A model generated the notes under the pieces. It was not told the DNA's origin, searched no databases, and was given only the letters and a program-made list of their open reading frames with translations. Both the position numbers and the translations under genes were made by a program. A DNA stretch of 26,344 nucleotides from Avimonoglobus sp965151315 (GTDB taxonomy: Bacteria; Bacillota; Clostridia; UBA1381): NCBI GenBank assembly GCA_965151315.1, contig CBCTZG010000040.1, forward strand, positions 1 through 26,344, given 5' to 3'. Shown here in pieces: positions 6,820 through 13,574 of the stretch; the first letter of the stretch is position 1; every line of letters starts with the position of its first letter.

Positions 6820-7431
6820 ATGTATACCATCCAAGAAACAGTTTTGGTTGAAGGAGTCTATGACAAAATCAAGCTGTCCCGTTTCTTAGACGGGATTATT
6901 TACGTCGCCAATGGCTTTCAGATTTTTTCAAATCAAAAGGCGCTGGATACCATCCGTACGCTGGCCCAAAAGACCGGCCTGGTGATCCTCACGGACGCCG
7001 ACGCTGCCGGTTTCCAGATCCGGAATTATGTCAAACAGGCGTTGGCGCCGCTGCCGGTCCTCCATGCGTATATCCCGGAAATCCCCGGCAAGGAGCGCAG
7101 AAAGCAAAAGCCGGGTAAGGCCGGGCTATTAGGCGTAGAAGGCATTTCGGAAGATCTGCTGATCCGGGCCCTCCGGTCGGCGGGCTGCACAATCGACGGC
7201 GGCTGCAGCCCGCGGCCCCAGGGCCGGTCTGTCACGAAGGCCGATTTCTTTACCGCCGGGCTGTCCGGCCAGCCGGACAGCGCCGCCCGCCGCCGGGCCC
7301 TGTGCCAGTCGTTAAATCTGCCGGGGAAAATCTCCGCAAATATGCTGTTAGACGTAGTCAACCGGCTCCTGGATTGGAATGAATTCATGCAGCTGGTACA
7401 AACCCTGGATCATCGCCCGCCCTCCGCATAG
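6820..7431 (+). CDS. rnmV: Ribonuclease M5 (TOPRIM, 5S rRNA maturation)
   Basis: RNase M5 trims the 5S rRNA precursor in low-GC Gram-positive bacteria. The 203-residue protein has an N-terminal TOPRIM domain with the catalytic Glu in VEGVYDKIKL (Glu11) and the Asp cluster TDADAAGF (58-65), then the GLLGVEGIS segment and the C-terminal DUF4093-type domain (about 115-203) ending in LLDVVNRLLDWNEF. ATG 6820 is preferred over the in-frame TTG at 6808 because GGAGG sits 5 bases before it. In B. subtilis rnmV is next to ksgA; here ksgA is not adjacent. The middle (about 127-150) is rich in Pro, Arg and Ala and looks like a linker. Confidence 0.92.
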   Translation: MYTIQETVLVEGVYDKIKLSRFLDGIIYVANGFQIFSNQKALDTIRTLAQKTGLVILTDADAAGFQIRNYVKQALAPLPVLHAYIPEIPGKERRKQKPGKAGLLGVEGISEDLLIRALRSAGCTIDGGCSPRPQGRSVTKADFFTAGLSGQPDSAARRRALCQSLNLPGKISANMLLDVVNRLLDWNEFMQLVQTLDHRPPSA

Positions 7432-7460
7432 CGCGGGTTGAAGCCTCTATGCTTGCTATT

Positions 7461-7492
7461 AAAAACGGACAGGCTGATGCCTGTCCGTTTTT
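7461..7492. terminator. Bidirectional terminator after rnmV
   Basis: A 14-bp perfect stem (7461-7474 with 7479-7492) with a 4-base loop and A/T runs on both sides, lying between converging genes. It ends rnmV on the plus strand and the propeller gene on the minus strand, and touches the latter's stop codon. Confidence 0.88.
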
Positions 7493-9132
7493 TATTGTTT
7501 CGGTCTAGTCTGCAAAATAAGCTTAGACGCATCTAATACCGAAAGGATGTCCTCGCCGGTTTTCTGCATAATGGCATGGAACCCGGCGTTTTGCATAATT
7601 TCCGCCGCATCCGCGGCTGTCAGCGGCGTCTGCGGGCTCAGCTTGACGCCGGCAAACAGGTTGTTTTGCTTGGCGATCCCTGCCGCCCGATAATAATATT
7701 CGCAGGGCTTGACATCAAAAAAATTTTCCTGCCCGCTGGCTTTCAGACCCAGCGCCTGCACCAGCAGGACCAAAAAATCCCCGCGGGCGATTGGCATCTC
7801 GGTTTCCTCCCCGCCGCACATGGCGCAGGTTTCTGCCCATGGATACACCGCCTGGGTTGTAAAATCACCAGTCAGGTAACTAGCCGCATACCGCCAGGGC
7901 TCGATTTCGCCTCCGGGATACACGGAGGTATTATACAAGGATTTGGGCTGCGCCCGGCCCTCCGGTACCGCGGAAACCGAAAGATCCGTTTCTTCTGCGG
8001 CATAAATCCAGATATATGTGCCGTCGTAAATCAGAATCTGCGGGATACCGCTGCCCAGCAAGTCGGCGGCATATGCCCGGCCGCCGGCGGAGAATGTATA
8101 TAGCGGATTCATAGTGCCATCATAAAGCACGACGGTTTTTGCGTCTTCCCGGCTGGCCAAGAGCCAGTCCTTATTTTCCCCGTCAAAATTATATACGCAG
8201 GATACGGCAGTCCGGCCGCCGGCTGCCGTCCGTTTTTCCTTAAACAGCAGATTCCCGTGATAATCTGCCAGCAAAATCTCATTGATTCCCCCGGCGGTTT
8301 CCACACCCGCGATTTCAAGCCCTTTCAGCTCCTGCCGGAAATTCCCGGGCTGGATAGCAAAATGATTGCCGGGAAGCGTCCAAATCAGCTGGCCGGAGAA
8401 GGTATATGCCCGTGTCTGCGGGCCGCCGAACAGGATAGAAGGCGGCGCGGCTTTTTCCTGGGCCAAGTTGGCAACCCAAATACAATCCGGATGATTTTTT
8501 ACGTCTTCTGCTTTCCAAAGGACCTTTCCCTCCGGGCTGAACACGCTGTAGCCGGCAATAATCTCTTCCCGGCCGTCGCCGTCCAGGTCAAACGGGACGG
8601 GCATGTGGCCAAGATTCCCCTTGGCGCTCCAGAGCAGATTAAAATTCTGATCCATTGCCCACATTTCATGGTACTTATTTTTTAAGACCATATTCTGCGG
8701 ATACGCGCTCCCATCTAAGTTGGCGATCACCATACAGTCATGCGCGTCAGGAGCGGGCAGGGGGTATTTTTGCTTGATGGTGCCGGCGGCGCCGTCAAAC
8801 ACGCAGAACTCTCCAGACATTACGCACAAAAATTCATTGCTGCCGTCATGATCCCAGTCATAAATCTGGGCAGGCAAGTCAGATTTGCAGGCCGGCATGT
8901 CCGCGGCCGGCGTTCCGATCTGCCAGAGGATATCCCCCTCCAGATTAAAGGCTGTGGCAGCACTGACAGCATGAGGAAAATACCGTTCATCCGAAATAAT
9001 GTCCGGCTGGATCAAAATAATCTCCAGCCTGCCGTCGTTGTCAATATCTCCCATACGAAGCTGGCATCCGCCGCCTGCGGCGGATATATTCAGTTGATTG
9101 AGTAAAACTGCTTCTTTAGCCTGATTATCCAT
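7492..9132 (-). CDS. FG-GAP/VCBS-type propeller protein with C-terminal SLH domain, no signal peptide
   Basis: A 546-residue protein of unknown specific role. The first 400 or so residues look like a beta-propeller with calcium-loop motifs DIDNDGRLE (29-37), DWDHDGSNE (92-100) and DLDGDGREE (182-190), a pattern shared by integrin-like FG-GAP repeats and some rhamnogalacturonan lyases. A CAMC pair occurs at about 436-439. Residues about 449-515 match one S-layer homology domain: ARGDFLVLLVQALGL, then FFDVKPCEYYYRAAGIAK, then a PLTAADAAEIM tail. SLH domains normally tether proteins to the cell wall, yet the N-terminus (MDNQAKEAVLLNQ) has no hydrophobic signal sequence. ATG 9132 has AAAGGA 10 bases upstream and a promoter at 9173-9201. 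It seems monocistronic; I do not recognise it as a named gene. Confidence 0.72.
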   Translation of the reverse strand: MDNQAKEAVLLNQLNISAAGGGCQLRMGDIDNDGRLEIILIQPDIISDERYFPHAVSAATAFNLEGDILWQIGTPAADMPACKSDLPAQIYDWDHDGSNEFLCVMSGEFCVFDGAAGTIKQKYPLPAPDAHDCMVIANLDGSAYPQNMVLKNKYHEMWAMDQNFNLLWSAKGNLGHMPVPFDLDGDGREEIIAGYSVFSPEGKVLWKAEDVKNHPDCIWVANLAQEKAAPPSILFGGPQTRAYTFSGQLIWTLPGNHFAIQPGNFRQELKGLEIAGVETAGGINEILLADYHGNLLFKEKRTAAGGRTAVSCVYNFDGENKDWLLASREDAKTVVLYDGTMNPLYTFSAGGRAYAADLLGSGIPQILIYDGTYIWIYAAEETDLSVSAVPEGRAQPKSLYNTSVYPGGEIEPWRYAASYLTGDFTTQAVYPWAETCAMCGGEETEMPIARGDFLVLLVQALGLKASGQENFFDVKPCEYYYRAAGIAKQNNLFAGVKLSPQTPLTAADAAEIMQNAGFHAIMQKTGEDILSVLDASKLILQTRPKQ

Positions 9133-9172
9133 AAAAATGGTTCCTTTCAGCTTCTGGTATCGTCCAGCCTAT

Positions 9173-9201
9173 ATTGTAACATGCGCACGATTGGATTACA
9201 A
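9173..9201 (-). promoter_or_regulatory. Promoter of the propeller/SLH gene
   Basis: On the minus strand TTGTAA (9201-9196), a 17-base spacer and TACAAT (9178-9173), 40 bases upstream of the ATG. Confidence 0.65.
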
Positions 9202-9215
9202 CCCCATCACACAAA

Positions 9216-9244
9216 AGCCGTCATTTTAAACAAAAATGACGGCT
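9216..9244 (-). terminator. Terminator of the ylxM-ffh-rpsP-khpA-rimM-trmD operon
   Basis: A 12-bp stem (9216-9227 with 9233-9244) lies 15 bases past the trmD stop; on the minus strand the stem runs into TTTT. It indicates that the operon stops at trmD. Confidence 0.8.
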
Positions 9245-9259
9245 GGATTTAAGTAAAAA

Positions 9260-10003
9260 TTACTTGTTTTCGTCCTGCTCCCACTGCCGGATCATGTCCT
9301 TGTCCTGTTCAGAAAGGGGGGCGGAAGCCAATAGGTCCGGCCGTTTCCGAAATGTGCTGCGCAGGGCCTGGATATGCTTCCATTCCTCGATCTTGGCATG
9401 GTGCCCGGAAATGAGGACATCTGGGATCCGCAGCCCCATAAATTCCTCCGGCCGGGTGTACTGGGGATATTCCAATAGCCCGGAAAAATGGCTTTCATTC
9501 CGGAAAGAGCTTTCCTCCGCCAAGACCCCGGGCACCATCCTGCTCACCGCATCGATCACAGCCATTGCCGGGATTTCCCCCCCGGTCAGGACAAAATCCC
9601 CAATCGACAGCTCTTCATCCACCAGCAGATCCAAAACCCGCTGATCGACACCCTCATAATGTCCGCAGAGCAGGACGATATGAGACTCCTGGGACAGCGC
9701 TGCCGCCTTTTTCTGGTCAAAAACCTTCCCCTGGGGAGACATATAGATTGTATGCGGCTTATAGCTGAGCCCAGCGGCCACGCTTTGATACGCGTCATAA
9801 ATCGGCTGCGGGGTCATGAGCATACCGCCGCCGCCGCTGTAGGGGTAGTCGTCAGTTTTCCGATGCTTATTTTTAGAGAAGTCCCGGATGTCAATACAAT
9901 GCAGCTCAATCAAACCCCGTTCCCGGGCCCGTTTGATAATACTGTCGCCCAGTACCGCCTCCAGCATTGCCGGGAACAGGGTCAAAACGTCAAACCGTAT
10001 CAT
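9260..10003 (-). CDS. trmD: tRNA (guanine-37-N1)-methyltransferase
   Basis: SPOUT-class methyltransferase that makes m1G37 beside the anticodon of tRNAs reading CNN codons, using SAM, and so prevents frameshifting. The 247-residue length is normal. Motifs: MIRFDVLTLFP at the N-terminus, SGGGGMLMTPQP (56-67), LLCGHYEGVDQRV (111-123) and the knot motif ELSIGDFVLTGGEIPAM (131-147) that binds SAM. The Asp in YEGVDQR and the Arg-rich segment after it are in place. The ATG overlaps the rimM stop (ATGA), so the two are translationally coupled. Last gene of the ribosome-maturation operon; rplS, the usual next gene, is missing here. Confidence 0.97.
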   Translation of the reverse strand: MIRFDVLTLFPAMLEAVLGDSIIKRARERGLIELHCIDIRDFSKNKHRKTDDYPYSGGGGMLMTPQPIYDAYQSVAAGLSYKPHTIYMSPQGKVFDQKKAAALSQESHIVLLCGHYEGVDQRVLDLLVDEELSIGDFVLTGGEIPAMAVIDAVSRMVPGVLAEESSFRNESHFSGLLEYPQYTRPEEFMGLRIPDVLISGHHAKIEEWKHIQALRSTFRKRPDLLASAPLSEQDKDMIRQWEQDENK

Positions 10004-10509
10004 AAGTCTAAAAGCCCCTCCATCAGCCGGACAGTGATCACGCCGGCCGGAATGTCAACCTGCCGGACAACATCCGGAATTGCCGGGAGCAGCAGGGGTT
10101 TCTCCTGTGGCCTGTCCACCGTATATACATCATTGGCGCCGGTGGAGAACACGTCAGAGACCGTACCCAAAACAGTCCCGTCCTCCGTCTGCACCTGCAG
10201 CCCGATCAGATCCGCAATGTAATATACCCCCTCTGGAAGCTCCCCCAGCGCGGACCGGTCAGCAGTCAACACACAGGCCTTATAGTGTTCCGCCTCTTCG
10301 ATGGAATTGATTTCAGCGAATTTGACGATTATGTTGTTTTTCTGATATTTCACCTGCTTGATGGTCAGGACATCATTGGGCACCTGATCCTTCGCGTATA
10401 CCTGGACTAAGGACGCAAATACCGCTGGCGAGTCTGTCCAGGGCTGGATCTTCACCTCACCTTGCAGGCCATGTGTATTGATGATTTTGCCTACCTCCAA
10501 CCGATCCAT
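10000..10509 (-). CDS. rimM: 16S rRNA processing/maturation factor RimM
   Basis: Assists maturation of the 30S subunit head by binding ribosomal protein S19. The 169-residue protein has the N-terminal RimM beta-barrel, beginning VGKIINTHGLQGEVKIQPWTD (from residue 6), and a C-terminal PRC-barrel with YYIADLIGLQV and VFSTGANDVYTV. ATG 10509 follows an AAGGAGG site at 8 bases. It overlaps trmD by 4 bases (ATGA) and follows khpA after an 80-base gap that contains a hairpin. Confidence 0.95.
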   Translation of the reverse strand: MDRLEVGKIINTHGLQGEVKIQPWTDSPAVFASLVQVYAKDQVPNDVLTIKQVKYQKNNIIVKFAEINSIEEAEHYKACVLTADRSALGELPEGVYYIADLIGLQVQTEDGTVLGTVSDVFSTGANDVYTVDRPQEKPLLLPAIPDVVRQVDIPAGVITVRLMEGLLDL

Positions 10510-10531
10510 AGCGCATACCTCCTTGATATTA

Positions 10532-10557
10532 AAATAAGCGCCGCTGGGCGCTTATTT
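10532..10557 (-). other. Intra-operon hairpin between khpA and rimM
   Basis: An 11-bp perfect stem (10532-10542 with 10547-10557) with a GCTG-type tetraloop. On the minus strand there is no T run beyond the stem itself. It may be a partial terminator or an RNA processing/stability site that adjusts rimM-trmD relative to rpsP-khpA. Confidence 0.55.
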
Positions 10558-10589
10558 GTTTGGTTTCTTTAGAAAACCGCGGGGCCGGA

Positions 10590-10817
10590 TCACAAGATTT
10601 CCACAACCACGCGTTTGTCCTCCCGGCTGGCTGCCGCCTTGACAACAGTGCGGATCGCCTTTGCGATTCTGCCCTGTTTGCCGATCACCTTGCCCATGTC
10701 GCTTTCCGCCACACGAAGCTCTAAAATAACGGACTGTTCCCCTTCCACCTCGGAAACAGAAACCTCTTCGGGATGGTCCACCAATGCCTTGGCAATAATT
10801 TCTAAAACCTCTTTCAT
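10590..10817 (-). CDS. khpA: KhpA, KH-domain RNA-binding protein
   Basis: A 75-residue single type-II KH domain protein that binds RNA, usually as a heterodimer with KhpB (Jag/EloR), and affects cell elongation and division in Gram-positive bacteria. The GxxG loop is GKQG at 46-49, inside MGKVIGKQGRIAKAI. ATG 10817 has an AAGGAGGG site 6 bases upstream and lies 12 bases after the rpsP stop. The rpsP-khpA-rimM-trmD order is the conserved Firmicutes arrangement. Confidence 0.93.
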   Translation of the reverse strand: MKEVLEIIAKALVDHPEEVSVSEVEGEQSVILELRVAESDMGKVIGKQGRIAKAIRTVVKAAASREDKRVVVEIL

Positions 10818-10829
10818 GGCTGTCCCTCC

Positions 10830-11072
10830 TTAGATAATCCCTGCTTTTTTCAAAAGGGCCTTTACAGTATCCGTAGGCTGCGCACCATTGCCGATCCACT
10901 TTTTCGCCAGCTCCGCGTCAATATTGACGGTGGCGGGATCTGTCAGCGGGTTATACGTGCCGATTTCTTCAATGAAACGGCCGTCCCGGGGATATCTGGA
11001 ATCCGCAACGACAACTCTATAAAACGGAGCCTTCTTTGCGCCCATTCTTCTCAGTCTGATTTTTACTGCCAT
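10830..11072 (-). CDS. rpsP: 30S ribosomal protein S16
   Basis: An early-assembly protein of the small ribosomal subunit. The 80-residue sequence opens with the invariant MAVKIRLRRMGAKKAPFYR and contains VADSRYPRDGRFIEEIGTYNP (about 22-42, quoted in part), both diagnostic. A GGAGGTG site precedes the ATG at 11072. It lies between ffh and khpA in the same operon. Confidence 0.98.
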   Translation of the reverse strand: MAVKIRLRRMGAKKAPFYRVVVADSRYPRDGRFIEEIGTYNPLTDPATVNIDAELAKKWIGNGAQPTDTVKALLKKAGII

Positions 11073-11102
11073 GTGTATTCACCTCCGCAAAATTAAGAAT
11101 TT

Positions 11103-11133
11103 ATATTGGAAAGCCGGAGCCCGGCTTCAATAT
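11103..11133 (-). other. Intra-operon hairpin between ffh and rpsP
   Basis: A 13-bp stem with a 2-base bulge (11103-11108 and 11111-11117 with 11121-11133) and a 3-base loop starts 4 bases past the ffh stop on the minus strand. No T tract follows, so it is more likely an mRNA processing or 3'-end stability element than a terminator. Confidence 0.6.
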
Positions 11134-11137
11134 CATT

Positions 11138-12490
11138 TTATCGACGCTTACCCATCCGCTTCATTTTCTTCAGCATCCGGGCCTGCTGGCCGCCGGTCAG
11201 CTGCTTCATCAGCTGCTTCATCTGGTCAAACTGCTTCAAAAGCTCGTTAACATCCTGCACCCGGGTACCGCTGCCCTTAGCGATCCGAACCTTCCGGCTG
11301 GCGCCGATGATTTGGGGCTTCTGCCGCTCGGCGGCAGTCATGGACTGGATGATAGCTTCTGTGCGCCGAAGCCGCTTTTCACCATCGGACGCATCAATCG
11401 CGTCTAAGGCCTTTTTATCCACACCGGGGATCATGCCCATCAGCTGGCCCAGCGGCCCCATTTTTTTGATTTGCTGCAGCTGGCTCAAAAAATCCTCCAG
11501 ATCAAAGGTCTGCTGCTTGATCTTGGCCTCCAGCTCTGCCGCGTCCTTTTCATCAAAAGCCTCCTGGGCCTTGTCAATAAGGGTCATCACATCCCCCATA
11601 CCCAAGATCCGGCTGGCCATCCGATCCGGATAGAACGGCTCCAGATCCGAAAGCTTTTCCCCCACAGAGGCGTATTTAATCGGCTTGCCGGTAATTTCCT
11701 TGACAGAAATCGCAGCGCCGCCCCGGGTATCACCGTCCAGCTTGGACAGGATCACGCCGGTTATGTCTAATTGGCTGTTAAAATGCTCCGCTACGTTCAC
11801 AGCATCCTGACCGGTCATAGCGTCTACCACCAGCAGGATTTCCTGTGGCGCGGTTTCCGCCTGGATCCGCTGCAGCTCCTCCATCAAAACCTCGTCGATA
11901 TGCAGCCGGCCGGCGGTATCAATAATCACCGGATCATTGCCATGCTTTCTCGCATGGTCGATCGCCGCCCGGGCAATCCGAACCGGATCCTTTTCATTTT
12001 CAATACTGAATACAGGCACGTCGATCTGGCTGCCCAGTACCTGCAGCTGCTTAACCGCGGCGGGCCGGTAAATATCGCAGGCTGCCAGCAGCGGCCGCTT
12101 GCCCATTGTTTTCCGCAGAGAAAGGGCCAGCTTGCCGCAGGCGGTAGTCTTTCCCGCGCCCTGAAGCCCACAGAGCATGAATACGGTAGGCGGATTTTTA
12201 GAAAATTCCAGCCGTTCATTTTCACTGCCCATTAAGGCAATCAGCTCGTCCCGGACAACCTTAATCAGCTGCTGGGCTGGGGTAAGGGACTCCAAAATCT
12301 CCTGTCCCAGCGCCTTTTCCGAGACGCGGCTAATAAAGCTTTTGACCACCTTGAAATTTACATCGGCCTCCAAAAGTGCCAGCTTGACCTCCCGCATAGC
12401 ATCCTTGATATCCTTCTCGGTCAGCTTTCCTTTGCCCCGGAGCCGCTTGAACATCCCCTGGAGCTTATCGCTTAAATTGTCAAATGCCAT
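11138..12490 (-). CDS. ffh: Signal recognition particle GTPase Ffh (SRP54)
   Basis: Binds signal sequences of nascent membrane proteins together with SRP RNA, and docks with FtsY through its GTPase. The 450-residue protein has the N domain (1-90), the G domain with P-loop GLQGAGKTT (108-116), DTAGR and GDTRGGAA motifs, and the Met-rich M domain (about 300-450) with MGPLGQLMGMIPG and a C-terminal QMKQLMKQL helix. The SRP-RNA-binding region around SGTRVQDVNELLKQF is present. ATG 12490 starts 24 bases after the ylxM stop. Standard gene of the ylxM-ffh pair. Confidence 0.98.
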   Translation of the reverse strand: MAFDNLSDKLQGMFKRLRGKGKLTEKDIKDAMREVKLALLEADVNFKVVKSFISRVSEKALGQEILESLTPAQQLIKVVRDELIALMGSENERLEFSKNPPTVFMLCGLQGAGKTTACGKLALSLRKTMGKRPLLAACDIYRPAAVKQLQVLGSQIDVPVFSIENEKDPVRIARAAIDHARKHGNDPVIIDTAGRLHIDEVLMEELQRIQAETAPQEILLVVDAMTGQDAVNVAEHFNSQLDITGVILSKLDGDTRGGAAISVKEITGKPIKYASVGEKLSDLEPFYPDRMASRILGMGDVMTLIDKAQEAFDEKDAAELEAKIKQQTFDLEDFLSQLQQIKKMGPLGQLMGMIPGVDKKALDAIDASDGEKRLRRTEAIIQSMTAAERQKPQIIGASRKVRIAKGSGTRVQDVNELLKQFDQMKQLMKQLTGGQQARMLKKMKRMGKRR

Positions 12491-12514
12491 TTAATTCACC
12501 TGCTTTGTATGGCG

Positions 12515-12880
12515 TTATACATATGCCTTAATTTTCGCAAGAGCATCGGCAAGCTGGCTGAGCATTGTTTCCGCCGCCTGGCTGTGCTCTAGGGCCTCTA
12601 GCTTGTTTAAGATCTCCTGGGCCTGTTCTACCTCCTGGGAAACGGAACTGAATCGCTGGGCAAGCCCTAAGGCAGACTCAAATTCTTCCAGCTGTTTTTC
12701 GCCCCGCTTAATAAAGTCCCGCACACCCTGACGGGAAATTTCCATATGCTGCGCGATCTCCCCTAAGGAAAAATCCTGATTGTAGTATAGATCCAGCGTA
12801 TCCCGCTGCTTCGGCGTCAACAGCTCGCCGTAAAAATCCATGAGTACGCTGATGGATAAATCTTTTGGCAAAGAAATCAT
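12515..12880 (-). CDS. ylxM: YlxM, sigma-factor-like HTH protein of the SRP operon
   Basis: A 121-residue UPF0122-family protein with a sigma-70 region-4-like helix-turn-helix: the segment MDFYGELLTPKQRDTLDLYY (14-33) is followed by DFSLGEIAQHMEISRQGVRDFIKRGE (about 36-61). It is thought to act in SRP function or regulation in Gram-positive bacteria. The rest forms coiled-coil-like helices. ATG 12880 has AAGGA 7 bases upstream. First gene of the operon, with a near-consensus promoter at 12923-12951. Confidence 0.93.
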   Translation of the reverse strand: MISLPKDLSISVLMDFYGELLTPKQRDTLDLYYNQDFSLGEIAQHMEISRQGVRDFIKRGEKQLEEFESALGLAQRFSSVSQEVEQAQEILNKLEALEHSQAAETMLSQLADALAKIKAYV

Positions 12881-12922
12881 CCCCGTTTCCTTGTAAAGGA
12901 ATAAAACTTTACAACAAAGCCT

Positions 12923-12951
12923 ATTCTACACAAAAATTTCCGATTTGTCAA
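12923..12951 (-). promoter_or_regulatory. Promoter of the ylxM-ffh-rpsP-khpA-rimM-trmD operon
   Basis: On the minus strand TTGACA (12951-12946), a 17-base spacer and TAGAAT (12928-12923), 43 bases before the ylxM start. Confidence 0.85.
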
Positions 12952-12984
12952 GTTTTTTTTCAAAAAATTCAAAAAATAACAAAA

Positions 12985-13140
12985 TTCTATGTCTCCCTAT
13001 GGTCGTACTTCGGCTTTTAGCGAACTAGCGTATGTACATTTTGGGGCCGCCAAATTATCAGCCGGCGTTGTTTCCGCCGATATCCATGCTGCGGCCATCT
13101 AGGTTGCCGGCACCATACCACTAGCCTGCTGCGCTGAATT
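12985..13140 (-). ncRNA. Candidate structured RNA upstream of the ylxM operon (class unknown)
   Basis: No convincing ORF runs through this stretch, yet it is much more GC-rich than its AT-rich flanks and has nested complementary segments: TATGGT 12998-13003 with ACCATA 13112-13117, GGCCGC 13045-13050 with GCGGCC 13091-13096, and CGGCG 13063-13067 with CGCCG 13075-13079 around a 7-base loop. On the minus strand it would end in a T-rich tract (12957-12985) and lie between an intrinsic terminator (13165-13189) and the ylxM promoter. I prefer the minus strand for those reasons, but the strand is not proven. It does not fit the SRP RNA or tmRNA signatures I know. A clostridial large RNA such as the raiA-motif class is worth testing; I cannot assign it by eye. 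Confidence 0.45.
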
Positions 13141-13164
13141 CTTTGAACTGCCTTGATAATTATG

Positions 13165-13189
13165 AAAAAAAGCAGATATTTCTATCTGT
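13165..13189 (-). terminator. Intrinsic terminator at the left end of the repeat element
   Basis: On the minus strand a 7-bp stem (13072+100: 13172-13178 with 13183-13189, one G-T pair) and 4-base loop is followed by seven T residues. It would stop transcription leaving the sufCB side before the RNA candidate. The same hairpin recurs at 13422-13438 without the T run. Confidence 0.6.
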
Positions 13190-13438
13190 CCTCAGCGTGT
13201 CGATAAAGCCGGCGCGCTGAGCGGCTGTTGAAAAATGAAGGGATATTTTGTGAAAATGTTCCCGTCGGCGTACAATGATACAGTAGGGGACATTTTCGCA
13301 AAAAGCAAGCAGCCATGCAGGCTTCTCCATGAAGCCTGCATGGCTTTTTGTAAACAATCATTTTTGAAATTATTTTTTGTTTTCTGCTTGCGGTAGGATG
13401 AATTTTTCGACAGTCTGAAAGCAGATATTTCTGTCTGC
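13171..13438. repeat. Hairpin-rich, MITE-like element with imperfect terminal inverted repeats
   Basis: The two ends match as imperfect inverted repeats: about 25 of 36 positions agree without gaps between 13172-13207 and the reverse complement of 13403-13438. Shared parts are a small palindrome (GCAGATATTTCT-TCTG) and the block TCAG-TGTCGA-AAA. Inside are two more strong dyads: a 15-bp stem with two G-T pairs (13249-13263 with 13286-13300) and a perfect 14-bp hairpin with a T run (13311-13324 with 13332-13345, T to 13349). No transposase is present and no target-site duplication is obvious. It lies in the gap between the ylxM and sufCB operons. Alternatives are a BIME-like repeat or a pair of terminators. 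Confidence 0.5.
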
Positions 13439-13440
13439 CC

Positions 13441-13574
13441 ATTTCACATGATTATATTTTTCTTATTAGATTTCACGGTTATACCAAGGCTCAATAAGTA
13501 ATAAATCTGTGGTAAACTCATTCAGAAAACCTTTAGACATTTCCTTATTTTTAGGCTTTTAGGGCATAATCCGA
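13441..13574. other. AT-rich spacer downstream of sufB
   Basis: 134 bases between the repeat element and the sufB stop codon. I see no ORF, strong hairpin or consensus promoter in it, and no clear terminator directly after sufB. Confidence 0.5.

Noticed and set aside
12986..13140. Fragmentary protein-like readings through the RNA candidate, for example a Gly/Asn-rich stretch on the minus strand
   Set aside because: Each frame is broken by stops within 20-35 codons and no start with a ribosome site exists, so a structured RNA explains the composition better than a gene or pseudogene.
12985..13140. SRP RNA or tmRNA next to ffh
   Set aside because: The SRP core (GGTCAGG ... GGAAGCAGCC-like) and the tmRNA ends with a tag reading frame are not present on either strand.
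13235..13396. A 53-codon ORF on the plus strand beginning ATG at 13235, inside the repeat element
   Set aside because: It lacks a ribosome site, runs straight through two long hairpins, and its Cys/Lys/Phe-rich product has no recognisable domain. It is more likely a chance reading of the folded repeat.
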